A DNA stretch of 64,000 nt from Blautia hydrogenotrophica DSM 10507. GTDB taxonomy: Bacteria; Bacillota; Clostridia; Lachnospirales; Lachnospiraceae. Location of the stretch: contig NZ_CP136423.1 in NCBI RefSeq assembly GCF_034356035.1, positions 2,914,001 through 2,978,000 of the forward strand, in the 5' to 3' direction. Each line of letters begins with the position of its first letter. Position 1 is the stretch's first letter. Shown here piece after piece: positions 9,362 to 18,276 of this stretch. The notes beneath the pieces were generated by a model. It had not been told where the DNA came from. It made no database searches and saw only the letters and a program-made list of their open reading frames with translations. Both the position numbers and the translations under genes were made by a program.

Positions 9362-10639
9362 CTAATCCTGTTCTACCGTCACTTTTGAGTTCATATCGTA
9401 AAAGCCCACCGTGTTTTTCGTGGACACCACAGTGATGTTGCAAGCATCGTAGAGACGGTGGAACACGTGAAAATCTCCGTTTCGATACCCCGTACATCCA
9501 AAGGAAATCAGATATTCTCCCCCTTGCAGATCCATCTTTTGCTCAAAGGTGATCACACAGGTCTCTCCTGCCTTCGGCGGACGGATGTATGCTTTCTCGA
9601 ACATCGTGTTAGTTCCTGTGATCTCCGTTCCCCTGGTATCCTTAAAAGTATAGGCACCGATAGGGTCCTGAATCTCCTCATGAAACAAAATCTTCATCTT
9701 AATCTGAAAGCGGCTGCCCTTCTCGATGGTGTTGGTGATGGCACCCTTAGAGTCAAACACCGCAAAATCCACAATCTCGGCGATTTTCTCCCCGTATTCC
9801 AGGGTATTGGGGTTCACCTGGAAATTGGACTTCCAGCTTCCCTCGATCTCCTGGGCTACAATCTCGCCGCTTTCTTCCTGCCTGTCCGTATTGATAGGGT
9901 CCTGGTTAACCAAAAGCTGCTTGTACATGTCCACCATGGCTTTGGGACTTCCCTCGTCTAACTTCTCACCCCGGTTCAGCAGAATCACCTTGTCGCAGTA
10001 CTTGGACACTGCGCTCAGATCATGGCTTACGAAGATGATCGTTTTCCCCATCTTCTTAAACTCCTCAAACTTGTGGTAGCACTTCGCCTGGAAGAACACA
10101 TCCCCCACGGACAGCGCCTCATCCACAATCAAAATTTCCGGCTCAATGTTAATGGCCACCGCAAAGGCCAAACGCACGAACATACCGCTGGAATAGGTCT
10201 TCACCGGCTGATGAATAAACTCCCCGATGTCTGCGAAATTCAGAATGTCATCCAGCTTTTCATCAATTTCTTCCCTGGAAAATCCGATCATCGTGCCGTT
10301 CAGATACACGTTTTCCAGACCGGAGTACTCCATGTTAAAGCCTGCTCCCAGCTCCAAAAGGGCAGAAATCCGGCCGTCCACAATCACCTCCCCATCGGTG
10401 GGATTCAGGACGCCGGTGATAATCTTCAGAATCGTGGACTTACCGGAACCATTGGTTCCGATAATCCCCACAGTCTCTCCCTGGTGCACATCGAAGCTGA
10501 CATGGCTCAGCGCATAATGCTCCCGGTAACATTTTTTCTTTGTCAGCCCCAGACTCTCCTTTAACCGGTCAGAAGGCTTGTCATACAGCTTGTACATCTT
10601 GCTCAGATCTCGGATTTGAATTACTTTTTTCTCTTCCAC
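9362..10639 (-). CDS. ABC polysaccharide exporter ATP-binding subunit with Wzt-like C-terminal domain
   Basis: A 425-residue ATPase of the O-antigen/teichoic-acid exporter class. Walker A is GTNGSGKST at residues 61-69, the signature is YSSGMFVRLAFA, and Walker B is ILIVDEALSVGD. The first 250 residues form the nucleotide-binding domain. The last 150 or so are a beta-sandwich extension (from about NTLEYGEKIAEIVD) like the carbohydrate-binding domain of Wzt, which recognises a modified chain end. The permease gene lies 17 bp upstream and the methyltransferase 3 bp downstream. This supports export of a lipid-linked polysaccharide after capping. Confidence 0.9.
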   Translation of the reverse strand: MEEKKVIQIRDLSKMYKLYDKPSDRLKESLGLTKKKCYREHYALSHVSFDVHQGETVGIIGTNGSGKSTILKIITGVLNPTDGEVIVDGRISALLELGAGFNMEYSGLENVYLNGTMIGFSREEIDEKLDDILNFADIGEFIHQPVKTYSSGMFVRLAFAVAINIEPEILIVDEALSVGDVFFQAKCYHKFEEFKKMGKTIIFVSHDLSAVSKYCDKVILLNRGEKLDEGSPKAMVDMYKQLLVNQDPINTDRQEESGEIVAQEIEGSWKSNFQVNPNTLEYGEKIAEIVDFAVFDSKGAITNTIEKGSRFQIKMKILFHEEIQDPIGAYTFKDTRGTEITGTNTMFEKAYIRPPKAGETCVITFEQKMDLQGGEYLISFGCTGYRNGDFHVFHRLYDACNITVVSTKNTVGFYDMNSKVTVEQD

Positions 10640-10656
10640 GAATCTTACCTCTTCTC

Positions 10657-11472
10657 TTATAATACGTCTGCGAAGTGAACCTTCAGCCGGTTAAACACCC
10701 AACTTCCAAACAGAAAGCACACCACGGTGAAAGCCCAGAAATATAGCGTCCAGCCCGGATGCTCCCAAAACCAGTTCTTCATGATGAACGCGTCCCGGTA
10801 GCCGGACACCACGTAGTACATGGGATTCAGCTTCAATATCTGGTGAAGCATCGGATGGTCCACCAGCATCGTCTCAGCCACCCACATAATCGGCGTCAGC
10901 CACACCCCCACCTGCAAAATGATGCTGATGATCTGGGTCAGATCTCGGAAAAACACCACAATCGCACAGGTGGCATAGGTCAGCCCCAGCACCAAGGCAA
11001 ACACGCAGAAGGTATAGTAGACAAGCTGTAAATAGTAAATATCCGGAAAACGTCCGTAAGCTGTGTACAGCAAAATAATAAAAGCCACGAAAAATGCGTG
11101 GACGAACAGCGCGGAGATGATCTTGACAATCGGCAGAACGCTGATTTTAAAGACCACTTTTTTGACTAAGTAATTATACTCGATCATAGAGTTGGTCCCG
11201 CCGTTTAACGCATCCTGGAAGAAAAACCAGGGCACAATTCCGGCCACCAGATAGAGCACAAAGGGCACTCCCAAATCCCCGGTGCCTGCCTTAAACCCCA
11301 CGGAAAAGACGAACCAGTATACCAATACCGTCACAATCGGCTGCACAAACGCCCACACAATTCCCAGGTAGGAGCCCGCGTATTTTGTTTTAAAGTCATT
11401 TTTCGCCAGCTTCAGTACCAGACGCCGGTTCCGGTACAGCTCAGCCGGCAGGGAAAATACTTGTCTTAGCAT
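10657..11472 (-). CDS. ABC-2 type polysaccharide exporter permease
   Basis: A 271-residue integral membrane protein of the Wzm/TagG/RgpC type. It has an N-terminal cytoplasmic helix (LAKNDFKTKYAGSYLGIVW), which is the family's amphipathic gate region, and six predicted membrane helices. The conserved block LNPMYYVVSGYRDAFI precedes the last ones. It pairs with the ATPase 17 bp downstream to export the completed rhamnose glycan. It follows rfbC by 9 bp, so export and precursor supply are cotranscribed. Confidence 0.9.
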   Translation of the reverse strand: MLRQVFSLPAELYRNRRLVLKLAKNDFKTKYAGSYLGIVWAFVQPIVTVLVYWFVFSVGFKAGTGDLGVPFVLYLVAGIVPWFFFQDALNGGTNSMIEYNYLVKKVVFKISVLPIVKIISALFVHAFFVAFIILLYTAYGRFPDIYYLQLVYYTFCVFALVLGLTYATCAIVVFFRDLTQIISIILQVGVWLTPIMWVAETMLVDHPMLHQILKLNPMYYVVSGYRDAFIMKNWFWEHPGWTLYFWAFTVVCFLFGSWVFNRLKVHFADVL

Positions 11473-11481
11473 GGGCCTCTC

Positions 11482-12033
11482 CTACTTTTTCAGATCTCTC
11501 AGAGTACCCCATTTCTGGTCCTTCTCCGAGAAGATCAGCTCCATGCCCTCTGGAACCGGCCACTGGATTCCGATATCCGGGTCGTTCCAGATCAGGCCAC
11601 CCTCATCGTTTGGGTGATAAAAGTCTGTGCATTTGTAAGTGAACTCCGCATGGTCCGACAATACCAGAAAACCATGAGCAAAATTCTTTGGGATAAAGAA
11701 CTGCTTTTTGTTCTCTGCTGAGAGAACCACTCCGTACCACTGTCCATAGGTAGCAGACCCTTCTCTCAAATCCACGGCCACATCAAAGACCTCTCCACTT
11801 ACCACACGGACCAGCTTATCCTGAGGATAATTGATCTGGAAATGCAGTCCTCTAAGAACCCCTTTTCTAGAGCTGGATTGGTTGTCCTGCACGAACTCCA
11901 CGTCGATTCCAGCTTCCTTGAAATCGTTATAGTTATAGGTTTCCATAAAATAGCCCCTATCATCTCCAAAGACTGTCGGCTCAATCACCCTCAGCCCTTC
12001 GATTTGACAGGTTGTCACTTTGATCTTTCCCAT
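11482..12033 (-). CDS. rfbC: dTDP-4-dehydrorhamnose 3,5-epimerase RfbC
   Basis: Double epimerisation of dTDP-4-keto-6-deoxyglucose to the L-rhamno form. The 183-residue cupin has the family blocks DDRGYFMETYN, VLRGLHFQ (catalytic His64), FDVAVDLR and IPKNFAHGFLVL. The start at 12033 is chosen because AAGGAGG sits about 6 nt upstream and the protein then has the usual length. An earlier in-frame codon would run into the 3' end of rfbA. The stop of rfbA is 10 nt upstream, so the pair is cotranscribed. Confidence 0.95.
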   Translation of the reverse strand: MGKIKVTTCQIEGLRVIEPTVFGDDRGYFMETYNYNDFKEAGIDVEFVQDNQSSSRKGVLRGLHFQINYPQDKLVRVVSGEVFDVAVDLREGSATYGQWYGVVLSAENKKQFFIPKNFAHGFLVLSDHAEFTYKCTDFYHPNDEGGLIWNDPDIGIQWPVPEGMELIFSEKDQKWGTLRDLKK

Positions 12034-12043
12034 TGTATCCTCC

Positions 12044-12919
12044 TTAGTTTCCCAAGCCTTCTGCAACTTCCATCAGATATTTTCCATACGCCGTCTTCAG
12101 CAAAGGCTGTGCCAATGCGATGAGCTGTTCCTTGCCGATAAAGCCTCTCTTGTAGGCGATTTCTTCAATACAGGAGATATACAGCCCCTGGCGTTTCTGT
12201 ACAGCTGACACATAGTCTGCCGCATCCAGCAGAGAATCGTGATTTCCGGTATCCAGCCACGCAAATCCTCTGCCCAGAGTCTCCACATGCAGCGTTCCCC
12301 TGTTTAGATACTCATTGTTCACACTGGTGATCTCGATCTCTCCCCGGGCCGACGGCTTCACATTTTTCGCAATCTCCACCACATCGTTGTCATAGAAATA
12401 CAGACCCGGAACTGCATAGTTGGATTTTGGATGCTCCGGTTTTTCCTCGATGGAAAGCGCCTTACCATTCTCGTCAAACTCCACGACGCCATACTCCCTG
12501 GGGTCTCTCACATAGTAACCGAAAATTGTAGCGCCCTCTTTTCTGGCTGCTGCCTGCTGCAGCACCTTTGTAAAGCTCTGTCCGTAGAAAATATTGTCCC
12601 CCAAAACCAACGCCACGTTGTCATCCCCGATGAATTTCTCACCGATAATGAACGCGTCGGCCAGACCTCTGGGATATTCCTGAACTGCATAAGACATCTG
12701 AAGCCCTAACTGCTCCCCGCTTCCGAAAAGCTCCTGGAACGTAGGCAGATCTCTCGGTGTAGAGATGATTAAGATCTCCCGGATGCCTGCCAACATCAAT
12801 GTGGACAGCGGATAATAAATCATCGGCTTGTCGTAGACCGGCATAATCTGTTTACTGATCGCCTTCGTCAATGGATATAAACGTGTGCCAGAACCTCCGG
12901 CTAATATAATTCCCTTCAT
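12044..12919 (-). CDS. rfbA: Glucose-1-phosphate thymidylyltransferase RfbA
   Basis: First step of dTDP-rhamnose synthesis, forming dTDP-glucose from dTTP and glucose-1-phosphate. The 291-residue enzyme begins [18 protein letters not shown], the nucleotide-binding loop at residues 8-18. [10 protein letters not shown] carries the metal-binding Asp, and [21 protein letters not shown] is the sugar-phosphate region. Length is normal for the short RmlA class. It is second in the operon, after a 183 bp spacer that holds several hairpins. Confidence 0.96.
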   Translation of the reverse strand: MKGIILAGGSGTRLYPLTKAISKQIMPVYDKPMIYYPLSTLMLAGIREILIISTPRDLPTFQELFGSGEQLGLQMSYAVQEYPRGLADAFIIGEKFIGDDNVALVLGDNIFYGQSFTKVLQQAAARKEGATIFGYYVRDPREYGVVEFDENGKALSIEEKPEHPKSNYAVPGLYFYDNDVVEIAKNVKPSARGEIEITSVNNEYLNRGTLHVETLGRGFAWLDTGNHDSLLDAADYVSAVQKRQGLYISCIEEIAYKRGFIGKEQLIALAQPLLKTAYGKYLMEVAEGLGN

Positions 12920-12961
12920 AGTGTCCTCCTTTTTCTGAAATGTACTCTCTGTCTTCGTGCA

Positions 12962-13088
12962 AGCACGGCAGGTCTTCGCTCCGCTACGGTCCGTGCTAAA
13001 CGCGTGCCACCGGCACGCAGCACCACTGGCCGGGCTTATCGCACAAGGAAGAAGGCTTATCCCAGAAACCTGTTATAACCCTTCTTCC
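12962..13088. repeat. Structured intergenic element between rfbB and rfbA
   Basis: Three inverted repeats lie in the only long gap of the operon: AGCACGG (12962) with CCGTGCT (12991), GCGTGCC (13002) with GGCACGC (13012), and GGAAGAAGG (13047) with CCTTCTTCC (13080). Its GC content is clearly above that of its surroundings. There is no T-run, so it is a poor intrinsic terminator. It may be a REP-like palindromic unit or an RNA processing/attenuation site that sets the rfbB to downstream ratio. Confidence 0.5.
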
Positions 13089-13102
13089 CTCAAACCCTAT
13101 TT

Positions 13103-14197
13103 CTATTCATTCACTTTGTACATCTCACTATAGTACTTCTGATAATCACCGCTGGTTACGTTCTTCATCCACTCCTCATTCTCGAAGAACCACTGAATCG
13201 TCAGCCGAATTCCGTCCTCAAATTTCGTCTCCGGATACCAGCCGATCTCCGCTTTGATCTTGTCTGGAGCAATGGCGTAGCGACGGTCATGTCCCTTGCG
13301 GTCCTCCACATAAGTAATCAAGTCCTCACTCACCAATGCCTTTCTCGGATCTCCTTCCGGAAGCATCTCTTGAAGTGTGTCCAAAATGATATGAATAATC
13401 TGAATATTTTGCTTTTCATTGTGACCGCCGATATTGTAAGTCTCAAACAGTCTTCCCTTCTCCTGTACCATATCAATGCCCTTGGCATGGTCCATCACAT
13501 ACAGCCAGTCCCGGACGTTCTTTCCATCTCCGTACACCGGCAGCTTCTTGCCCTGAAGAGCATTGTTAATAATCAGCGGAATCAATTTTTCCGGGAACTG
13601 ATAAGGCCCGTAATTGTTGCTGCAGTTGGTGATATTCGCCGGAAATTTGTAGGTGTCCATATAAGACTTCACCAGCATATCCGAGGAAGCCTTGCTGGCT
13701 GAGTAAGGACTGTGGGGGTCATATGGCGTTGTCTCATAGAAATATCCCCCGTCCTCGTCCAGAGAACCATATACCTCGTCTGTGGATACATGGAGAAACT
13801 TTTTATCCTTCTGAAAAGTTCCATCTGGCAGCTCCCAGGCAGCTTTTGCCGCGTTGAGCATCACAAGCGTCCCCAGCACGTTGGTCTTTACGAATACATC
13901 CGGGTTCTTGATACTGCGGTCCACATGGCTCTCTGCCGCAAAATGCACGACCCGGTCGATCTCATTTTCCTCAAAAATTTTCTGAATGGTCTCACTGTCA
14001 CAGATATCGGCCTTCACAAACGTATAGTTGTCACGGCCTTCGATATCTTTTAAGTTTTCCAGATTTCCTGCGTAAGTAAGTTTGTCCACATTGATGATAC
14101 GGATTTCATTGTCGTATTTCTGAAACATGTAATGAATGTAGTTGGAGCCGATGAAGCCGGCGCCTCCGGTAACCAAATAAGTTCTCAATTTATTCAC
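13103..14197 (-). CDS. rfbB: dTDP-glucose 4,6-dehydratase RfbB
   Basis: Second step of dTDP-rhamnose synthesis and first gene of the operon. The protein has the NAD-binding motif GGAGFIG at residues 11-17, the catalytic STDE block around residues 138-141 and the YxxxK pair Y165/K169 in SPYSASKAS. The start is uncertain. The frame opens with GTG at 14197, but the AGGAGA ribosome site directly abuts that GTG. The in-frame TTG at 14188 has a normal 9 nt spacing and may be the true start, making the protein three residues shorter. Confidence 0.95.
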   Translation of the reverse strand: MNKLRTYLVTGGAGFIGSNYIHYMFQKYDNEIRIINVDKLTYAGNLENLKDIEGRDNYTFVKADICDSETIQKIFEENEIDRVVHFAAESHVDRSIKNPDVFVKTNVLGTLVMLNAAKAAWELPDGTFQKDKKFLHVSTDEVYGSLDEDGGYFYETTPYDPHSPYSASKASSDMLVKSYMDTYKFPANITNCSNNYGPYQFPEKLIPLIINNALQGKKLPVYGDGKNVRDWLYVMDHAKGIDMVQEKGRLFETYNIGGHNEKQNIQIIHIILDTLQEMLPEGDPRKALVSEDLITYVEDRKGHDRRYAIAPDKIKAEIGWYPETKFEDGIRLTIQWFFENEEWMKNVTSGDYQKYYSEMYKVNE

Positions 14198-14290
14198 TCT
14201 CCTGTTTTCTTATTGGAAAGTCCAGCGTACACCAGGCTTTCAGTGGTCGTCTCCTGATATGCGCAGTACATTCAGGATATACTCTTTGAT

Positions 14291-14319
14291 ATTATAACAC
14301 CTTTGATACCTCGGTTCAA
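14291..14319 (-). promoter_or_regulatory. Sigma-A promoter of the rhamnose polysaccharide operon
   Basis: On the minus strand TTGAAC (14319-14314) is followed after exactly 17 nt by TATAAT (14296-14291), about 95 nt before rfbB. A short inverted repeat TCCTGA/TCAGGA lies in the leader. No other strong promoter is visible inside the 14 kb operon. Confidence 0.8.
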
Positions 14320-14383
14320 GGGTTATCCTGCCTGGATTGAAGCCCACAGGCACACCGGAGAACAATAACGTACGATATTGTTT

Positions 14384-14411
14384 TTGACTTTTGACTATGT
14401 TATCATAAAAT
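14384..14411 (+). promoter_or_regulatory. Sigma-A promoter for the DUF2142 gene
   Basis: TTGACT (14384-14389) and TAAAAT (14406-14411) are separated by 16 nt and lie about 28 nt before the start of the plus-strand membrane protein gene. The TTGACT is repeated 7 nt later. It diverges from the polysaccharide operon promoter about 65 bp away. Confidence 0.6.
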
Positions 14412-14438
14412 ACATGCAATGACTTGGAGGATTTCAAT

Positions 14439-16433
14439 ATGAAATTTATGAAAAAGCCTGAAAAAGGTATCTCTGTCTGGCCTATTCTGCTCCTGCTGGC
14501 AGTCCTGGGCCTTCTGGCGATTCTGGCCCGCTTTTCCTACACCGACTATGTCCGGCCAGCCAGCGACAAAATGTTGGTGGAAGTCAATCAGACCGACCAC
14601 ACAGACAACGCCGACCCCTTCACAAAGGAGACTGTCTGGAGACAGACTTTTATCTCGGACAGTGACATTCTCACTGGCTTTGACTTTTACGTGACCACCT
14701 TTCAGAGAAAAAATGATTCCACCATCCGGGTCTCTTTTGGTGAGAGCAACGCGAAAACCCCGCTTCAGACCTGGGATATTTTAAGCACTGGAGTCCCTGA
14801 CCGAAAATTTTTAGATTTTTATCTGACGAACCCCGTCACCGACGCCTCCGGCAAAGAATACTACGTGGAAATCACCTCCCTGGACGGGACCACGGACAAT
14901 GCCATAGGCATCTTCACTGCCGGCACAGACCCCTATCCGGACGGCGCTCTCTATGAAAACGGAAGAGAATCTACCACAGATCTCTGTTTTCGTATCTACG
15001 GACAGCCTGCGAAAATGGTCCTTAAGATTTTTTATCTCTTCCTGGCCCTGCTGTTCGTGACCGTGATCGTAAGCTTCTTCCTTCTGTATCTGCGCCCGCT
15101 GAAGCTGGAATATCTGTTCCTGGTAATGGCGGTGCTGCTGGGCGGTCTGTATCTGATTCTGTTTCCGCCGCTGTCTGCTCCGGATGACTACCGGCATTTT
15201 GAGACATCCTACTACTATTCTAGCCGAATGCTGGGACAGCAAGGCGTGGACGACGATGGCAATGTCTTGGTTCGCGAAGAAGATTACCGGGCATTCTATG
15301 AGCTACGCACTGCCAATGAGCAGAATTTGATCGCCACTTGGGACAGCCTCTTTTCCATGGACGACTCCCAGGGCTACGTCTCCGCTGACCACCCGCCGCT
15401 TGAAGCCCCTGGTTATTGTTACTGGCTCTCAGGAGCAGGAATCGCTCTGGCCCGTCTGCTGGGACTTGGCAAAGTGCTGATGTATTTCTTTGGAAAAGCC
15501 CTGGTCTTCCTGGGCTATTTAGCCGCAGGCTTTTTCACCATCCGACTGATGCCTTTTGCAAAGAATCTAGCCTTCCTAGTGTACCTACTTCCCATCAGCA
15601 TACAGCAGGCTACCTCGTTCTCCTACGACACCACTGTCAACGCACTGGCCTTCTTGCTGACTGCCTACTGCCTGCATCTGACTTTCGCAGTGGATAAACT
15701 AACCCCTCGGCACTGGGCCGGCTTGATAATTTTGTCCGCTGTCCTGGCCCCCTGCAAGGTCATCTATGTCCTGATTAGTCTATGCTGCCTGCTGATTCCC
15801 CGAAGAAAAGCACAAAAAAACTGGCACTATTACACAGGTGTAGCCGGCACACTGATGGCTTCTGTGATCTCCTTGCTGATCTTTCAGGCAAGCAAGATCA
15901 GCTCCGTAGCTTCAGACAGTCACGAAGTGGCTTTGGGTGGCACCAATTACACCCTGGACTACTTTCTCCACGCGCCTTTGAAACTCGTCGGCATGTATGT
16001 GAGAACTTTCCAGGAATATGGGGACTTCTACTTCACCTCCATGCTGGGAGGAAAACTAGGGCGACTGGATATCGACATCCCCTGGATGCTGATCTTGATC
16101 TTCGCCGTACTTCTGCTACTGGCTGTGATCCCTCAGCAAAAGGAAGCTCTCTTCCTTTCTGTTCCCGCAAAAGCTTGGATTGCGCTGATTTGCGCTGGAG
16201 TGATCGCTGCCTCCATGTTAGGGCTGATGTTCGATTGGACACCAATGACCTCTATGGTTATCGAGGGTGTGCAGGGACGGTATTTCCTGCCTATCCTGCC
16301 GCTGCTTCTGCTGCTGACCCGGAACCAAACTCTGGTTCTTCGAAAAGATATCACCCGAGGCGCAATGTTTACCTTCACCGTCGCCCACGCACTCACCGCT
16401 CTGTGGGCCTTCGGCATCATCGTGGCCAGATAA
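14439..16433 (+). CDS. DUF2142 family polytopic membrane protein
   Basis: A 664-residue protein with an N-terminal membrane helix, an extracytoplasmic beta-rich domain of about 170 residues, then about ten further membrane helices. The block LFPPLSAPDDYRHFETSYYYS and the later SFSYDTTVNALAFLLTAY are typical of DUF2142 proteins, which resemble GT-C transferases and lie near polysaccharide genes. The ATG at 14439 is chosen because TGGAGG ends 8 nt before it. It diverges from the rhamnose operon, so a role in modifying the same glycan outside the membrane is plausible but unproven. Confidence 0.75.
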   Translation: MKFMKKPEKGISVWPILLLLAVLGLLAILARFSYTDYVRPASDKMLVEVNQTDHTDNADPFTKETVWRQTFISDSDILTGFDFYVTTFQRKNDSTIRVSFGESNAKTPLQTWDILSTGVPDRKFLDFYLTNPVTDASGKEYYVEITSLDGTTDNAIGIFTAGTDPYPDGALYENGRESTTDLCFRIYGQPAKMVLKIFYLFLALLFVTVIVSFFLLYLRPLKLEYLFLVMAVLLGGLYLILFPPLSAPDDYRHFETSYYYSSRMLGQQGVDDDGNVLVREEDYRAFYELRTANEQNLIATWDSLFSMDDSQGYVSADHPPLEAPGYCYWLSGAGIALARLLGLGKVLMYFFGKALVFLGYLAAGFFTIRLMPFAKNLAFLVYLLPISIQQATSFSYDTTVNALAFLLTAYCLHLTFAVDKLTPRHWAGLIILSAVLAPCKVIYVLISLCCLLIPRRKAQKNWHYYTGVAGTLMASVISLLIFQASKISSVASDSHEVALGGTNYTLDYFLHAPLKLVGMYVRTFQEYGDFYFTSMLGGKLGRLDIDIPWMLILIFAVLLLLAVIPQQKEALFLSVPAKAWIALICAGVIAASMLGLMFDWTPMTSMVIEGVQGRYFLPILPLLLLLTRNQTLVLRKDITRGAMFTFTVAHALTALWAFGIIVAR

Positions 16434-16473
16434 CCCGCTGGAAACAAAACGTTTACATCGAGGAGGGATACCT

Positions 16474-17202
16474 ATGAAAAGAAAAATTTTTCATTCTGCC
16501 ATTCTAGTTTTTGTCTTATTGTTGGCAGGTTGCGTCCAGGAAACCTCTCCCTCAGAAGGTGAAGTTCTTTCCAAAATCTCTGAAAAAGACAGTACTCATA
16601 CTTCCAGTTCAGCGGCGAACTCACCTACCCAAGACGACCAATCAATCCATGATTCCAGTTCCGAAGAAAATACCGAACAGCAAGAAGGACAACTGTACGG
16701 CGTCATCATAGACAGCAACGACGAACAGGTAACTGTCAGTGAGATCGGTCTAAATGGGGAAGGAGACATCTATTTATCTCAAAATGATCTGTCCCGGAAT
16801 CCGTCAGCATACGAGACTGGTTCTGTCCTTCTGGTACAATTCGATGGCAGCATACAGGAATCCTATCCCGCTCAATTTGGCCAGGTTATCTCCGTCTCCG
16901 AATTAACTGAGGAGCAGCTCCTACATGCTAAAGAGGCACAATGGGCTGCTCCCGAAGAAGAGGGTACCGCAAGTACTTATGTAATTATCATGGAACCTAG
17001 AAAAAACACCGGTCTGCGCATCGGCCAGATACTCATGAGTCAAGGCGGCCCCAATGGAAATATTCTGATAAACGCTTCCGATTTCGGCGACTCCCTGACA
17101 GAATACCAAACTGGAGATCTGATTCGACTCAACTATCAGGGATCGAAATCCACATCCAATTCAAGAAGCATCGAAAAAGCTACAGCCATTCAAAAGTTCT
17201 AA
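16474..17202 (+). CDS. Putative lipoprotein, function unknown
   Basis: A 242-residue protein starting with a Lys/Arg-rich n-region, a hydrophobic segment and a lipobox LLAGC, so Cys20 should be lipidated. A Ser/Thr/Glu-rich linker of about 50 residues follows. Two similar beta-rich repeats (GVIIDSNDEQVTVSEIG and VIIMEPRKNTGLRIGQI, each followed by a GxILI/GDIYLS block) suggest an OB-like duplicated fold. It lies 40 bp after the DUF2142 gene with its own GAGGAGG site and is probably cotranscribed. I recognise no family. Confidence 0.65.
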   Translation: MKRKIFHSAILVFVLLLAGCVQETSPSEGEVLSKISEKDSTHTSSSAANSPTQDDQSIHDSSSEENTEQQEGQLYGVIIDSNDEQVTVSEIGLNGEGDIYLSQNDLSRNPSAYETGSVLLVQFDGSIQESYPAQFGQVISVSELTEEQLLHAKEAQWAAPEEEGTASTYVIIMEPRKNTGLRIGQILMSQGGPNGNILINASDFGDSLTEYQTGDLIRLNYQGSKSTSNSRSIEKATAIQKF

Positions 17203-17291
17203 ACAATGGCCAAATTCTATCTGCCTCCCTGGGCTAAAACAATCTAACTCAAAGACAGCCCTGCACAAACTGCTTCAGAGGGGGCTGGCTT

Positions 17292-17330
17292 GGTGATTCT
17301 GTCCACCACCCTAGCTCCCTCAGAATCACC
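17292..17330. terminator. Inverted repeat between convergent genes
   Basis: Perfect 10 bp arms GGTGATTCTG and CAGAATCACC with a 19 nt loop, placed between the convergent lipoprotein and HAD genes. There is no long T-run, so terminator strength is uncertain. Confidence 0.5.
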
Positions 17331-17338
17331 TGCCACGG

Positions 17339-18142
17339 CTACCTGAACAGTTCTTCCAAAGTGACAAGCACTCCGTCTTCTTCATTGGAAGGACATACAT
17401 GCTTCGCCGCATTTTTCACATTCTCCGAAGCGTTATCCATGGCATAACTATAACCACAGTATTGAAGCATTTCTATGTCATTTCCTCCATCTCCAAAGGC
17501 AGCACATTGCTCTGGCAAAATACCCCAGCGTTTTGCAAGGCGCCTCAAACCGGAGGCCTTGTGACAACCCGGTACGATCAAGTCAATGGAACCATGCCCA
17601 CTCGTTGTGGGTTCTAATCTGCCTTTGAGCTTTTTTCCTAATATCTCATAATAAAAATGTGTTTTGTCTTCCGGAACTGTCGGTGCAAACTTTAATATTT
17701 GATCATTTACCTGTTTAAAATCGTCCACCCATTTCAAGCGATGATAATAAATACTGGTAAGATCAAAGAATTCTTGGTTTACCCTTCCTCTCTCACAATA
17801 TGCGCTCTCTACACCACACAATACATTCCGTATCTCAGGATATTCCCTACAGGTGTCAACAACAAAATCCACGGTCTCTTTCGGCATATCAGCAGCAAAA
17901 ATAAGTTCTGTCTCAGCTTTTACAAAAGCCCCATTTTCTGCCACATAAGATAAATCATTATAATATCCGGGAAATAAGTCTCTTAACTGATAATACTGAT
18001 TTCCGCTCGCTACGACAAAATGGCATCCGGCATTTTTCATGCGAGATAAAATACGCTGGAATCGTGGAATATCATATGTATAATCTGAACGGACAAACGT
18101 ACCGTCAATATCAACAGCAACTAATTTAATATCATTCTCCAT
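17339..18142 (-). CDS. HAD-superfamily Cof-type phosphatase
   Basis: A 267-residue Cof/YbiV-like hydrolase. Motif I is VAVDIDGTFV (nucleophile and acid/base Asp), motif II is VVASGN, and motif IV is AFGDGGNDIEML near the C-terminus, followed by SYAMDNASENVKNAAKH. These enzymes dephosphorylate sugar phosphates or cofactors such as FMN or PLP; the substrate cannot be told. The ATG at 18142 is used because AGGAG lies about 10 nt before it and the protein then begins close to motif I. The longer open frame upstream lacks coding character. Confidence 0.85.
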   Translation of the reverse strand: MENDIKLVAVDIDGTFVRSDYTYDIPRFQRILSRMKNAGCHFVVASGNQYYQLRDLFPGYYNDLSYVAENGAFVKAETELIFAADMPKETVDFVVDTCREYPEIRNVLCGVESAYCERGRVNQEFFDLTSIYYHRLKWVDDFKQVNDQILKFAPTVPEDKTHFYYEILGKKLKGRLEPTTSGHGSIDLIVPGCHKASGLRRLAKRWGILPEQCAAFGDGGNDIEMLQYCGYSYAMDNASENVKNAAKHVCPSNEEDGVLVTLEELFR

Positions 18143-18210
18143 GTTATCTGAACTCCTAATCTGTATAACTTCACAACTACTGCTCCGCCAAATGAAGGCC
18201 GCCAAATGAT

Positions 18211-18249
18211 TATGAACTGCCCTTGTCAAATAGACAAGGACAGTTCATA
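18211..18249 (-). terminator. Strong hairpin downstream of the lysozyme gene
   Basis: Arms of 17 nt (TATGAACTGCCCTTGTC and its partner, one mismatch) with a 5 nt loop, 28 nt after the lysozyme stop. Neither strand has a strong T-run, so it may act as an mRNA 3' stabiliser as much as a terminator. Confidence 0.55.
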
Positions 18250-18276
18250 AAGAAAAATTCTCTCTTCTGTTTTTTG

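Noticed and set aside
15782..16477. Plus-strand 231-codon open frame inside the DUF2142 gene
   Set aside because: It is in a different frame of a long membrane protein gene, rich in Arg/Ser/Cys as expected of an off-frame translation, and has no ribosome site.
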